From Thalassospira tepidiphila MCCC 1A03514 (lineage in GTDB: Bacteria; Pseudomonadota; Alphaproteobacteria; Rhodospirillales; Thalassospiraceae), in NCBI RefSeq assembly GCF_001662875.1, contig NZ_JPVZ01000002.1, positions 310,001 through 374,000 of the forward strand: a stretch of 64,000 nt of DNA, written 5' to 3'. Positions 8,694 to 17,181 of this stretch are shown here, one piece after another. Under the pieces are notes generated by a model. It was not told the DNA's origin. It did no database searches and was given only the letters and a program-made list of their open reading frames with translations. Position 1 is the first letter of the stretch. Every line of letters begins with the position of its first letter. A program made the position numbers and the translations under genes.

Positions 8694-9605
8694 TCACTGA
8701 TTCCCAATAGTCCAACTGTTACCGATCGAGTTGTCTATAATTTTAATGGCTGTACTTCTTGCAAAAGATGCCATGTAGCTATGGTGAACACTCAAAACAT
8801 TCTCTTGAAGGTCTTGATCATCTTCTAGTTCAATTATTTTCAAGCCCATTTTTTGAGCATCTTCTACTGAGAAGTGTTGGTTATGACCGGATGTTCCGCT
8901 GTAGTTCATTAATTGCTCTACAGCATTTTTTGCAAGGTTTTCACTATCTTTCTCAGCTGAAAACATGTTGTTTTCAAGCCATTCTTTAACCATCACCTTT
9001 GTGCCCTCAACTGCGCGTTCGCAGTTCATAATGAATGAGGGATGAAATTTTGAAAATACGTGATCCCAGACAAGCTTTTTCAGGTTGTTCTCTTTGATTT
9101 CGGTAATTGCTCGGTCAATTTCTGTCAGAATGCCCATCGCGGGCACACCATTGATCTGAGGGTCAGTCGGACCAAGAAACGAATGCTTACCAAGGATGAT
9201 TTCTTTTGCAGCGCAAGAAATCATCGTGCCAGCAGATTGCGCGATATGCGGGACAATTACCCGGATATCGTAACCAAACATTCGATGCAGATACGAAACT
9301 AATGATCGTGTAGCTTCGATATCACCACCAGGTGTATGCAAAATGAGGTCTAATCCGCGATCACGCTCCAGACCATGAATGACGGCCATAAAGCCGTTCA
9401 TGTCGTGGTCGTTGATTGCGCACTCAGGATGAATTCTTCCGCTTCCATCACGTTTCTGAAGGAAGCCTGAGTAGTAGCCTATCGTTTCGCGATTTGTAAG
9501 CTTAGCTAGTTTAACGATGTATTTTTGCCGCACGGTATCGTGCGCGTTTGCATCTTCTGATGCATCAATCTCATCGTTTATCTCGTTCCAAGTTGGCATG
9601 CACAC
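8694..9605 (-). CDS. SDH-type (SppA/ClpP-fold) serine protease
   Basis: 303 residues; an ATG two codons later is an equal start candidate. The protein matches the 'serine dehydrogenase proteinase' (SDH, PF01972-like) group of the Clp/crotonase fold. It has LILHTPGGDIEATRSL (TPGGD at 91-95), then VIVPHIAQSAGTMISCAA with the probable nucleophile S124, and HSFLGPTDPQINGVPA. No signal peptide is seen, so it should act in the cytoplasm. The gene is noticeably AT-richer than its neighbours and overlaps the end of the upstream orphan gene by about 30 bases, so the two probably form one transferred unit. The biological substrate is unknown. Confidence 0.8.
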   Translation of the reverse strand: MCMPTWNEINDEIDASEDANAHDTVRQKYIVKLAKLTNRETIGYYSGFLQKRDGSGRIHPECAINDHDMNGFMAVIHGLERDRGLDLILHTPGGDIEATRSLVSYLHRMFGYDIRVIVPHIAQSAGTMISCAAKEIILGKHSFLGPTDPQINGVPAMGILTEIDRAITEIKENNLKKLVWDHVFSKFHPSFIMNCERAVEGTKVMVKEWLENNMFSAEKDSENLAKNAVEQLMNYSGTSGHNQHFSVEDAQKMGLKIIELEDDQDLQENVLSVHHSYMASFARSTAIKIIDNSIGNSWTIGNQ

Positions 9606-10065
9606 CCAATGGTTGAGTTTTAGAGCTCACTGTTATCGGAGTGTAATCAGCAAAACCTGATATTGGAACAAAATTATTAAGTTGTGCGGACGGGCTGACG
9701 GGATCAGTCGCATCGGTCACGCTAGGATCAGACGAACCAATCGCTATGTCGAGTCGCGCTAGTTCTTTAAGTCTATCAAGCATTTGACCTCCTAATTCCC
9801 CACTAGAAGTTTTTGAATCTTCATTATGTGCGAATCTGTGTATTTTGTCAATATTTAGTAAGGAAAAGGTTTGCTGAATGTATTTTTTAAAGCAAGTAAT
9901 CTCATAGTCTTCGGATTTCTTATAACACAGAATATCAGCAAAATAGTTAAGGCTGTGGCTGCCAAGATTTCGTATCGCATTGCAAAACAGTTCATCGACG
10001 ATATACGATAGAATGTGTGAACATCGAACGGCACACAAAGGACCGAGTTTTTCAGCTAACGTCAC
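9571..10065 (-). CDS. Unrecognised protein paired with the SDH-type protease
   Basis: 164 residues from an ATG at 10065, only 14 bases from the divergent GST start. I recognise no family. The N-terminal half looks helical and is Cys/His/Leu-rich (CAVRCSHILSYIVDELF, YKKSEDYEITCFKKYI). Residues 85-120 are charged and acidic, and the last 40 are Ser/Thr/Pro-rich and probably disordered. It is AT-rich like the protease gene, whose start lies within its 3' end, so translation is probably coupled. A role as adaptor, substrate or regulator of the protease is inference only. Confidence 0.6.
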   Translation of the reverse strand: MTLAEKLGPLCAVRCSHILSYIVDELFCNAIRNLGSHSLNYFADILCYKKSEDYEITCFKKYIQQTFSLLNIDKIHRFAHNEDSKTSSGELGGQMLDRLKELARLDIAIGSSDPSVTDATDPVSPSAQLNNFVPISGFADYTPITVSSKTQPLGVHANLERDKR

Positions 10066-10079
10066 AACTGGAAGTCAAG

Positions 10080-10706
10080 ATGCAGCTTTATTACGCGCCG
10101 ACTTCACCCTTCTCGCGCAAGGTGCGCGTTGTCTTGCGTGAGTTGGGTCTGGAAAAACAGATCAGCGAGATCCTGATTGATCCGTGGACGGATGAGGCGC
10201 TGCGTGCCCATAACCCGCTTGCCAAAGTGCCGACCCTGATCCTTGAGGATGGCATGGCGGTTTTTGAATCGGCCGTGATCTGTGATTATCTTGACCAACT
10301 TGCCAAATCCCAGGGCATTTCAAAGGGTGTTATCCCCGAAAGCGGCCCGACCCGCCTCAGTGCATTGAAATGGCAGGGTTTGGCCGATGGCATGATGGCA
10401 GCAACCGCCCGGCTTTATGCCGATTCCCAACGCGAAGACGGTGATCGTTCCGAAATCGTAATGGAGAGACAGGCGCAGGCGATTACATCCGGTATTGAGG
10501 CGATCCTCGATGGCCTTCCTGCGCTTCGCACCGAGGAGCCGCATCTTGGCACCTGGTCGGTGCTGATTGCGCTTTATTACATTGATTTCCGCTGGCCGGA
10601 CCGGCGGTTTGATATCCCGGTGCGGGTGCGCGACTGGATGGCGATCATGTCGGAACGTGAATCCTTCACCGAGACCACCTTCCACCTGCCCCATGACGGT
10701 GATTGA
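10080..10706 (+). CDS. Glutathione S-transferase family protein
   Basis: 208 residues from the ATG at 10080; the longer frame from 10017 would place 21 unrelated residues before the conserved start MQLYYAPTSPFSRKVRVVL. That start is the thioredoxin-fold glutathione site with Ser in the SPFS position. AKVPTLILEDGMAVFESAVICDYLD supplies the cis-Pro and the E-S glutathione-binding pair. The C-terminal helical domain follows. A GGAAG motif lies just upstream of the start. It probably conjugates or reduces small electrophiles, with substrate unknown, and neighbours give no pathway. Confidence 0.93.
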   Translation: MQLYYAPTSPFSRKVRVVLRELGLEKQISEILIDPWTDEALRAHNPLAKVPTLILEDGMAVFESAVICDYLDQLAKSQGISKGVIPESGPTRLSALKWQGLADGMMAATARLYADSQREDGDRSEIVMERQAQAITSGIEAILDGLPALRTEEPHLGTWSVLIALYYIDFRWPDRRFDIPVRVRDWMAIMSERESFTETTFHLPHDGD

Positions 10707-10788
10707 TCAGAAAATCCAACGATTACCTGCGACAAACGCCGCCAGACATGCTATCGCCGCCTTTTGAAGATTGAATTGCGAAAAGCCG

Positions 10789-11025
10789 ATGACCGAACCG
10801 ACCATTACCAAAGCCATGCGTGAACGCGCCTGGGTCCGTGCTGAACGGATTGAGGGCGAAGACCCCAAGGAAGTGCGCAAACACAAGGAAAGCGGCATCA
10901 CCATGAAAAAGGCCAGTTTCGGCAAGTTCCGCAATTTCGGCTGGACCGTGGTTGATGAGGTTGCCGTGCCGTGCCGCAAGGAATTCCTTCCGCCGCGCGA
11001 AACGGATGACGAAACCTCGGACTAA
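10789..11025 (+). CDS. Small conserved-looking hypothetical protein
   Basis: 78 residues from the ATG at 10789 (MTEPTITKAM); the frame is open to a TTG six codons earlier. Highly charged with no membrane segment: AMRERAWVRAERIEGEDPKEVRKHKESG, then a hydrophobic/aromatic stretch KASFGKFRNFGWTVVDEVAVPCRKEF. No domain recognised. Base composition and codon use match the host core. It lies 82 bases after the GST stop and may share its transcript. Confidence 0.6.
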   Translation: MTEPTITKAMRERAWVRAERIEGEDPKEVRKHKESGITMKKASFGKFRNFGWTVVDEVAVPCRKEFLPPRETDDETSD

Positions 11026-11145
11026 GCTGCTATCGCAAATGTGATGGCCGATGCCGTTGGGCCTGATTGACAAAGTGGCCGATGAAGGGCGCTATGAACC
11101 GATGGTTCTTGCGCCTTTTTCTTTGCCTGAGTTTGGTCTTGCCCG

Positions 11146-11628
11146 ATGACAACCCGATCCGATGCGATTTCGTTTGGTTCGCTTGACGATATCCCGCCCG
11201 CAACCCTGATTGCCCATATGTCCGATCCGCGAATGGCGGAGCATATGCCGTTGCTAAACGGTCGGTGGGATCAGGATGACGTCGCCCGGTTCATGGCGGC
11301 CAAGAAAGCCTATTGGCAACGCGATGGTCTGGGGCATTGGGCGATCTTTTATGATGGCACCTATGTCGGCTGGGGCGGGTTTCAGAAAGAAGGCGATGAC
11401 TGGGATTATGGGCTGGTGCTGCGGCCCGAATGCTTCGGGTTTGGCATGGCAATCACGCACAAGGCGCTTGAATTTGCCCGATCCGATCCGCGTATTTCGT
11501 CGGTGACATTCCTGTTGCCACCCAGCCGCACAAAGCTTGCGGCGCTTAGGCGGATCGGGGCGGAATTTGAGAAATCAGTCGATTACGAAAACGAAATGTT
11601 TTCACGCTTTCGCCTTTTGATATCCTGA
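11146..11628 (+). CDS. GNAT family N-acetyltransferase (RimJ/RimL-like)
   Basis: 160 residues of the GNAT fold. It has an N-terminal substrate-side region (HMSDPRMAEHMPLLNGRWDQDDV), the central strand GHWAIFYDGTYVGWGGFQ and the acetyl-CoA loop region around LVLRPECFGFGMAITHKALEFA. The C-terminal strand LAALRRIGAEFEKSVDYENEMFSRF is typical of the RimJ/RimL-type subgroup (Acetyltransf_3), which acetylates protein N-termini or small molecules. The R/Q-x-x-G-x-G loop is degenerate (GFGMA). The target is unknown. A terminator follows. Confidence 0.8.
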   Translation: MTTRSDAISFGSLDDIPPATLIAHMSDPRMAEHMPLLNGRWDQDDVARFMAAKKAYWQRDGLGHWAIFYDGTYVGWGGFQKEGDDWDYGLVLRPECFGFGMAITHKALEFARSDPRISSVTFLLPPSRTKLAALRRIGAEFEKSVDYENEMFSRFRLLIS

Positions 11629-11681
11629 CAGACTAGAAAGTGATCCGGACCGGATTCCGTTGAATTTAAAACCATAGGAAC

Positions 11682-11720
11682 AACCCGGCACGCAGACTGA
11701 TGTGCCGGGTTGTTTGTTTT
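11682..11720 (+). terminator. Terminator after the GNAT gene (bidirectional capability)
   Basis: Perfect 10-bp stem AACCCGGCAC / GTGCCGGGTT (11682-11691 with 11702-11711) followed by GTTTGTTTT, about 54 bases past the GNAT stop and between convergent genes. Confidence 0.8.
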
Positions 11721-11766
11721 AATCGCCCCGGTTCAGGGGAATTAAGAGCTGGATACGTGAGTGGGA

Positions 11767-12522
11767 TCAGATCGTTTGACCGCCTGAAACCTCGATACGC
11801 TGGGCTGTGACCCAGCGATTGTCATCGCGCAGCAGGCTTGCAACCATCGGACCGATATCATCGGGCAAACCGACCCGGCCAAGGGCGGTCATGCTGGCAA
11901 AGGCCTCGTTATAGGCGGGGGTATCGCGGACTGCACCGCCAAGGAAGTCGGTCTCGATCGCGCCCGGGGCAACGCAATTGGCCGTGATGCCACGTTCGCC
12001 GAGTTCCTTGGCCAGATAGACCGTCAGAATTTCAATCGCACCCTTTGCCGCGGAATAGGCGGAAAAGCCCGGGAAGGACACGCGTGTCAGCCCCGAAGAA
12101 TAGGTAATGATGCGTCCGTTATCGGCAAGTATCGGCAAAACCGCCTGGACCAGGAAGAACACGCCTTTGACATGGACATCAAACAGGGAGTCGAACTGTT
12201 GTTCAGTGGTTTCGGCGAACGGTGTCATTTCGCCGTGGCCGGCATTGTTGATCAGATGATCAAAACTGTCGCGTCCGAAGATTTCGGACAGGGCCTTTTT
12301 CAGGGTGGCAACAAAGGCCGGGAAGGTCGAGATTTTGGTGACATCAAGTTGCAGCGCAACGGCCTTTCGGCCAAGGGCGCGGATTTCTTCGACGACTTCC
12401 TGGGCCTGCGCTTCGTTGCCACGGTAGGTGACGATGACATCATTACCCGCCTTGGCAATGCTGATGGCGGCGTTGCGGCCAAGTCCACGGTTGGCACCGG
12501 TGATCATGGAAATTTTCGACAT
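11767..12522 (-). CDS. SDR family NAD(P)-dependent oxidoreductase
   Basis: 251-residue classical short-chain dehydrogenase. The nucleotide-binding glycine motif is TGANRGLGR near the N-terminus, NNAG follows in the middle, and the active-site Ser/Tyr/Lys appear as TYSSG...YSAAK. The end, GGQTI, is standard for the family. The substrate cannot be read from sequence. It is divergent from the AraC-type regulator at 12692, and the gap holds three phased GCCTGT repeats, so control by that regulator is likely. Confidence 0.92.
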   Translation of the reverse strand: MSKISMITGANRGLGRNAAISIAKAGNDVIVTYRGNEAQAQEVVEEIRALGRKAVALQLDVTKISTFPAFVATLKKALSEIFGRDSFDHLINNAGHGEMTPFAETTEQQFDSLFDVHVKGVFFLVQAVLPILADNGRIITYSSGLTRVSFPGFSAYSAAKGAIEILTVYLAKELGERGITANCVAPGAIETDFLGGAVRDTPAYNEAFASMTALGRVGLPDDIGPMVASLLRDDNRWVTAQRIEVSGGQTI

Positions 12523-12560
12523 GATGTTTCCTTTCAGGTTTATCGATGCCGCAAACCTAC

Positions 12561-12609
12561 GCCTGTCTTGAAGGCAGTTGTTGCCTGTCTGTCTATGAAT
12601 TTTGCCTGT
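12561..12609 (+). promoter_or_regulatory. Three phased GCCTGT direct repeats, candidate AraC-family operator
   Basis: GCCTGT occurs at 12561-12566, 12583-12588 and 12604-12609, that is at 22- and 21-base spacing, on one DNA face every two helical turns. Two copies are preceded by TTG or TTT. This arrangement is typical of AraC-family binding, in the gap between the SDR and the AraC regulator. Confidence 0.55.
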
Positions 12610-12691
12610 TTATCCAAATGATGGAAAAGGAATTGCAATATTGGGTCATATGCTTACCTATTAATCCAATCGACTTGTCCAAAAGACCTGT

Positions 12692-13606
12692 GTGAGCAAT
12701 GAAAGGCTGATAGTGCAAACCCTGTTTGATCTTGTTCGGCGCTATGCCGATGCGCATGCAGACCAGTCCGGTGTGGCCCAAACACCGGTGCCCGGCCTTT
12801 CGATGGTGCGGGTTCTCTATCCCGGTGCGCTTCAGGTGGCGATCAACCGGCCACTTGTCGCGATGGTGCTTCAGGGACGCAAACTGGTGACAATGGGGGC
12901 GGAGACATTTGATCTTGGTCCGGGCGATGCGCTTTTGATTTCTGCAGACGTGCCGACCGTCAGCCAGATTTCCAAGGCAAGCGTTGCGGCGCCCTATTAC
13001 GCGCTGATTCTTGAACTTGATCTGTCGATGATTGCCGATATTGCGGCGGCAATCGGCCTTCCGCACGGGCAAGGCGGGCCGATCTCTGTCGAGCGGTTTG
13101 ATCCCCATGTCGAAGATGTGGCAACCCGATTGATGCAGTTTCTGAACCGGTCGGGGGCGATTTCGGTCCTTGGCGACGGCCTGCTTCGTGAAATGCATTA
13201 CTGGATGCTGTCAGGGTCACATGGCACTGCGATCCGCAGGCTGGGAACCGCAGACAGCCATGCCCAGCGTATCAGTCGCGCGGTGGCGCTGATTCGTGCG
13301 CAATTTGCCGAGACCCTTCGGGTGAATGACCTTGCCGAGGCCGCAGGCATGAGTATTTCGTCATTTCACCAGCATTTCCGTGCGGCAACGACGCTTTCGC
13401 CCCTGCAATTCCAAAAGCAGCTTCGCCTGATCGAGGCACGGCGAAGAATGATGGCCGAAGGCACGGCAATCGCCGATGCTGCTTATGCAGTCGGTTATGA
13501 AAGCGTGCCGCAGTTTACCCGTGAATATAGCCGCCTTTTCAATGTGTCACCGGGGCGCGACCTGCGTCAGACCCGGGTGGGAACATCCGGCCTACAACCG
13601 GCATAA
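12692..13606 (+). CDS. AraC family transcriptional regulator
   Basis: 304 residues from a GTG start. The N-terminal effector-binding region (about 15-185) is of the AraC_N type seen in YqhC-like regulators: PLVAMVLQGRKLVTMGAETFDLGPGDALLISADVPTVSQ. The C-terminal double helix-turn-helix spans about residues 205-295, with LRVNDLAEAAGMSISSFHQHF as the first HTH and IADAAYAVGYESVPQFTREYSRLF as the second. YqhC-type proteins commonly control aldehyde or ketone reductases, which fits the divergent SDR gene. The inducer is unknown. Confidence 0.93.
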   Translation: MSNERLIVQTLFDLVRRYADAHADQSGVAQTPVPGLSMVRVLYPGALQVAINRPLVAMVLQGRKLVTMGAETFDLGPGDALLISADVPTVSQISKASVAAPYYALILELDLSMIADIAAAIGLPHGQGGPISVERFDPHVEDVATRLMQFLNRSGAISVLGDGLLREMHYWMLSGSHGTAIRRLGTADSHAQRISRAVALIRAQFAETLRVNDLAEAAGMSISSFHQHFRAATTLSPLQFQKQLRLIEARRRMMAEGTAIADAAYAVGYESVPQFTREYSRLFNVSPGRDLRQTRVGTSGLQPA

Positions 13607-13716
13607 GCCAATTTGAGCCATGCGATCAATCTGCCGACCTGACAGGGGTTGGCGTTGCCAGCGTTTGGTATCATTGTGTTCTCTTAATGAACGGACCCTG
13701 ACATAGCAGCATGGTA

Positions 13717-13756
13717 TTTACGGGCTTAAACGGAACGCCAAGTGATTGCCCGTAAA
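13717..13756. repeat. 9-bp inverted repeat in the gap before comM
   Basis: TTTACGGGC (13717-13725) and GCCCGTAAA (13748-13756) with a 22-base loop, in the roughly 218-base gap between the AraC gene and comM. There is no T-run, so it does not look like an intrinsic terminator. Role unknown. Confidence 0.35.
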
Positions 13757-13824
13757 CGATATGTTGCCTTGCCCCCGGTTTCCCGTCAAAGTAATGCAAC
13801 TTGGGGTTATGGGGGTCAGGCAAA

Positions 13825-15336
13825 TTGACAGCGCGGGTTACCACAGTTGCCTTTGCCGGGATTGAAACGATCCCTGTTGACGTGCAGGTGCAAATGGCAA
13901 GTGGCCTTCCGGCCTTTACGGTCGTTGGCCTGCCCGACAAGGCGGTGTCCGAGGCCCGTGAACGGGTGCGATCCGCGCTTTCGGCCATGGGATTGGCCCT
14001 GCCGCCCAAACGCATCACGATTAATCTGGCCCCGGCTGATTTGCTGAAGGAAGGGTCGCATTTCGATCTGCCGATTGCGCTGGGCATTCTGGCCGAGATG
14101 GATGTCATCGGCCATGACGATATCGAACGGTTCTTGGTACTGGGTGAATTGGGGCTTGATGGCAGCATCACCAAGGTTGGCGGTGTCTTGCCCGCCGCCA
14201 TGGAAGCCGGGATGCAGGAATGCGGCATCATTTGTCCGAACGCCAACGGGGCGGAGGCCCTTTGGGCCGGTGATCTTGAGATTCTGGCGCCCGCAAGCCT
14301 TGTGGCCCTGATCAATCATTTCAAAGGCACGCAAATTCTGCCCCGCCCGATCCGGCGTGACGCAGACGAGATCAATGATTTCCATGGTGATCTGCGCGAT
14401 ATTAAGGGACAGGAAAGTGCGAAACGTGCGCTTGAGATCGCAGCAGCCGGGGGCCATAACCTTTTGATGTCGGGACCGCCGGGGTCGGGGAAATCAATGC
14501 TGGCGGCCCGCTTGCCGGGCATTTTGCCCGACCTTGATGCCAGACAGGCACTGGAAACCACGGTCATCCATTCCGTATCCGGAATGTTACCTGAAGGTGG
14601 CTTGATCCGAACCCGACCGTTCCGCCAGCCTCATCACTCTGCCTCGATGCCCGCCCTCGTCGGTGGGGGGCATCGGGTCAAGCCGGGCGAGATTTCACTG
14701 GCCCATAATGGCGTTCTGTTTTTGGATGAATTGCCGGAATTTCAGCGCAATGTATTGGATGCGCTGCGTCAGCCGCTTGAAACCGGGCAGGTATCGGTTG
14801 CACGCGCCAATGCACATGTGACCTATCCGGCACGTGTGCAATTGGTTGCGGCGATGAACCCGTGCCGGTGTGGTTATCTTGGGGATAATGAACTGGCCTG
14901 CACGCGTGCGCCACGCTGTGGCGAGGAATATCAGGCCAGGCTTTCAGGGCCGCTTCTGGACCGGTTTGATATTCAGATCGAAGTACCCGCCGTCAAGCCC
15001 GAAGACCTTGATTTACCGGCCAAAGGCGAAACCAGTCAGGCAGTGCGCGAACGCGTATTTCTGGCCCGTGAATTGCAAATGTTGCGATATAAAAACGAAA
15101 ACATATCGACCAATGCACTGGCCGATGGTGAAGTCCTGCAGGATGCCGCCGCGCTTGATGCCGAGGGCCGTGGATTATTGCAGGATGCAGCCCGCCAGAT
15201 GAAGTTGTCAGCCCGCGGATATCACCGGATCTTGCGGGTGGCCCGCACGATTGCCGATCTGGCCGGAAGTGCGGCCGTCAAGCGCGGCCATATTGCCGAG
15301 GCGCTGAATTACCGCCAGATGGTCTATCGGCGCTAA
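13825..15336 (+). CDS. comM: YifB/ComM-family Mg-chelatase-like AAA+ ATPase
   Basis: Helicase-like AAA+ ATPase; ComM drives branch migration during natural transformation and is widespread in non-competent bacteria too. 503 residues from a TTG at 13825, chosen because family members begin (M)TARVTTVAFxGIE and a GGGGGTCAGG site lies just upstream. The N-terminal Lon-like domain (about 20-170) ends with LGELGLDGSI. Walker A is LLMSGPPGSGKSMLAARLPG. Then come the FRQPHHSAS motif, Walker B FLDELPEF, the Cys-rich segment NPCRCGYLG...CTRAPRCG, and the C-terminal chelatase domain with SARGYHRILRVARTIADL. Complete and intact. Confidence 0.95.
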   Translation: MTARVTTVAFAGIETIPVDVQVQMASGLPAFTVVGLPDKAVSEARERVRSALSAMGLALPPKRITINLAPADLLKEGSHFDLPIALGILAEMDVIGHDDIERFLVLGELGLDGSITKVGGVLPAAMEAGMQECGIICPNANGAEALWAGDLEILAPASLVALINHFKGTQILPRPIRRDADEINDFHGDLRDIKGQESAKRALEIAAAGGHNLLMSGPPGSGKSMLAARLPGILPDLDARQALETTVIHSVSGMLPEGGLIRTRPFRQPHHSASMPALVGGGHRVKPGEISLAHNGVLFLDELPEFQRNVLDALRQPLETGQVSVARANAHVTYPARVQLVAAMNPCRCGYLGDNELACTRAPRCGEEYQARLSGPLLDRFDIQIEVPAVKPEDLDLPAKGETSQAVRERVFLARELQMLRYKNENISTNALADGEVLQDAAALDAEGRGLLQDAARQMKLSARGYHRILRVARTIADLAGSAAVKRGHIAEALNYRQMVYRR

Positions 15337-15365
15337 TCCCCCGTCACTGGGCGACCCGGGTTTGA

Positions 15366-16280
15366 TCATATGCGCGACAGGCCGTTCTGTTTGCGGATGA
15401 TATTGATCAGGCCGCGCAAGCCCGGATGATTGTTGTGGCGGCTGCTGTAATACATATGGAAGGGATCATCAGATGATGCATGGTCTTCCAGCACGATTTC
15501 AAGCTGTCCGCTGGCAAGGTCATCAGCAATGCGCGATTCCAGCAAATAGGCCAGTCCAAGCCCGGCCTTGGCGGCCGAGATTGTGGTTGCCGTGTCCTGA
15601 ATGGTGATATGGCCCGGCACGCGGTAGCTTTTCTGATCGGGGCCAATGCCAAGTTCCCAGGGAAACGGCGAATTGTCGCCCAGAAGAAGCTGCAGGCATG
15701 CGTGATTGCGCAGATCTTCGGGGGTTTCAGGTTTTCCGCGGCGTGCAAGGTAATCCGGCGCGCCGGCCACGACCCAGCGCTGCGGTCCACTGAGTGCGAC
15801 GGCAACCATGTCTTCGGGGACCAGATGGCCGAACCGGATGCCGGCATCATATCCCTCTGCGACAATGTCAATCGGCCGGTTTTCAACGATTATGCTGAGA
15901 CTGACGTCGGGGAAGGTTTTGGCAAATTCCGGCAGTGCCGGGGCGATCAGAAGGTGTGCGGCATCGGAAAAGGCGTTGATGCGGACCTCGCCAAAGCTGG
16001 CGGCACCGGGGGCATCCAGCGTCTGAAGGGCCTCATCAAGTTTATCAAAGCCCTCGGCAAGCTTGGTTGCAAGGTCCTGACCCAGTTCGGTTGCCACGAT
16101 CGATCGGGTGGTTCGATTGATCAGCTTTACGCCAAGGCGGCTTTCGAGGCGCCGGATCGCGTGACTTGCAGCCGAGGGCGAAAGCCCGAATTCAATGGCC
16201 GCAGCCTTGAAGCTCTGGCGGCGGACAATTGCCAGAAACAGGCGTAGATCAGCAAACTCTGCGCGGTCGATTCCAGCCAA
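15366..16280 (-). CDS. LysR family transcriptional regulator
   Basis: 304 residues. The N-terminal winged HTH covers about residues 8-66 (DLRLFLAIVRRQSFKAAAIEFGLSPSAASHAIRRLESRLGVKLINRTTRS). The C-terminal periplasmic-binding-like effector domain is of the type found with oxidoreductase targets. It is divergent from the SDR/aldo-keto reductase pair starting at 16393, across a 112-base gap containing TTTCA-N5-TGAAA (around 16310), so it probably regulates that pair. The effector is unknown. Confidence 0.93.
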   Translation of the reverse strand: MAGIDRAEFADLRLFLAIVRRQSFKAAAIEFGLSPSAASHAIRRLESRLGVKLINRTTRSIVATELGQDLATKLAEGFDKLDEALQTLDAPGAASFGEVRINAFSDAAHLLIAPALPEFAKTFPDVSLSIIVENRPIDIVAEGYDAGIRFGHLVPEDMVAVALSGPQRWVVAGAPDYLARRGKPETPEDLRNHACLQLLLGDNSPFPWELGIGPDQKSYRVPGHITIQDTATTISAAKAGLGLAYLLESRIADDLASGQLEIVLEDHASSDDPFHMYYSSRHNNHPGLRGLINIIRKQNGLSRI

Positions 16281-16392
16281 GTTGAGCTCTATTCACTTTG
16301 TGGATGATTTCAGTTCATGAAAAACCACACCACACGGGGCGGTGCAACAAGTAATCTGGCCAAAAGTCAGACAATTCAGCCGGAGGAATGCG

Positions 16393-17169
16393 ATGAGTGA
16401 TATTCAGGCAGTCAGGATTCCAGACCTGATGTCGCGGCGTGTTTTGGTAACCGGGGGCTCGACCGGGATCGGGGCCGAGATTGTCAGGGGGTTTGCCGCG
16501 CAGGGTGCCAAGGTTGCGCTTCACTATAATGAAAGCCGTGATGCAGCACGCGCCGTTCAGGCAGAGTTTCCCGAGCATGTCGTAGCTGTTCAGGGCGATA
16601 TGAGTGAAACGGGTACACCGACGAAAGTTGTCAGGGAAGCTGCCCGGATGCTTGGCGGGCTGGATGGCCTGATCAACAATGCCGGTGGCATGCTGGGCCG
16701 GGTGCCGACCACCGAGGTGGAGCCCGAGCATCTTGACCGTGTCTTTGCGCTCAATGGCAAATCGGTCTGGGAAGCCACGGTGGCGGCGTATCCTTACCTC
16801 AAAGCGTCGGAAAACGGCTTTGTGGTCAACACGACATCGATTGCCGCGCGCAATGGTGGCGGGGGTGGTGCTGTGCTGTATGCGGCGGCAAAGTCCTTTG
16901 TCAGCAGCCTGACACGCGGACAGGCAAAGGAATTTGTCGCAGACGGCATTCGCGTGAACGCCGTTTCGCCGGGTCTTATCCAGACGCCGTTTCATGACCG
17001 CTATACACCGGCCGATGTTTTGGCCGCGCAAAGCGCAACAGTACCGATGGGCCGCGTGGGCCGCCCGGATGAATGTGTCGGGGCGTTCCTGTTTCTCGCC
17101 TCGAACGCCATGGCCGGCTACATCACAGGCCAGATCATCGAGGTCAATGGCGGCCAGTTAATGCCTTAG
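16393..17169 (+). CDS. SDR family oxidoreductase
   Basis: 258 residues from the ATG at 16393, which follows a CGGAGGA ribosome-binding site; the frame upstream is open but without a good site. Classical SDR motifs are VTGGSTGIGAEI (cofactor loop), NNAGG, TTSIAARNGGGGGAVLYAAAK (active-site Ser and Tyr-x3-Lys) and INGGQL-type end VNGGQLMP. It is followed after 12 bases by an aldo/keto reductase, suggesting a two-gene operon acting on a shared carbonyl or sugar-like substrate. Probable control by the divergent LysR. Confidence 0.92.
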   Translation: MSDIQAVRIPDLMSRRVLVTGGSTGIGAEIVRGFAAQGAKVALHYNESRDAARAVQAEFPEHVVAVQGDMSETGTPTKVVREAARMLGGLDGLINNAGGMLGRVPTTEVEPEHLDRVFALNGKSVWEATVAAYPYLKASENGFVVNTTSIAARNGGGGGAVLYAAAKSFVSSLTRGQAKEFVADGIRVNAVSPGLIQTPFHDRYTPADVLAAQSATVPMGRVGRPDECVGAFLFLASNAMAGYITGQIIEVNGGQLMP

Positions 17170-17181
17170 GAGCAAAGATAT

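Noticed and set aside
8679..8711. ACTATTG/CAATAGT inverted repeat as an attachment site of the AT-rich insert
   Set aside because: Only 7 bp, spans the protease stop codon, and no matching copy is seen at the other edge near 10065; probably chance.
13717..13756. Inverted repeat as a riboswitch or terminator of the AraC gene
   Set aside because: No T-run and no known aptamer pattern; kept only as a repeat of unknown role.
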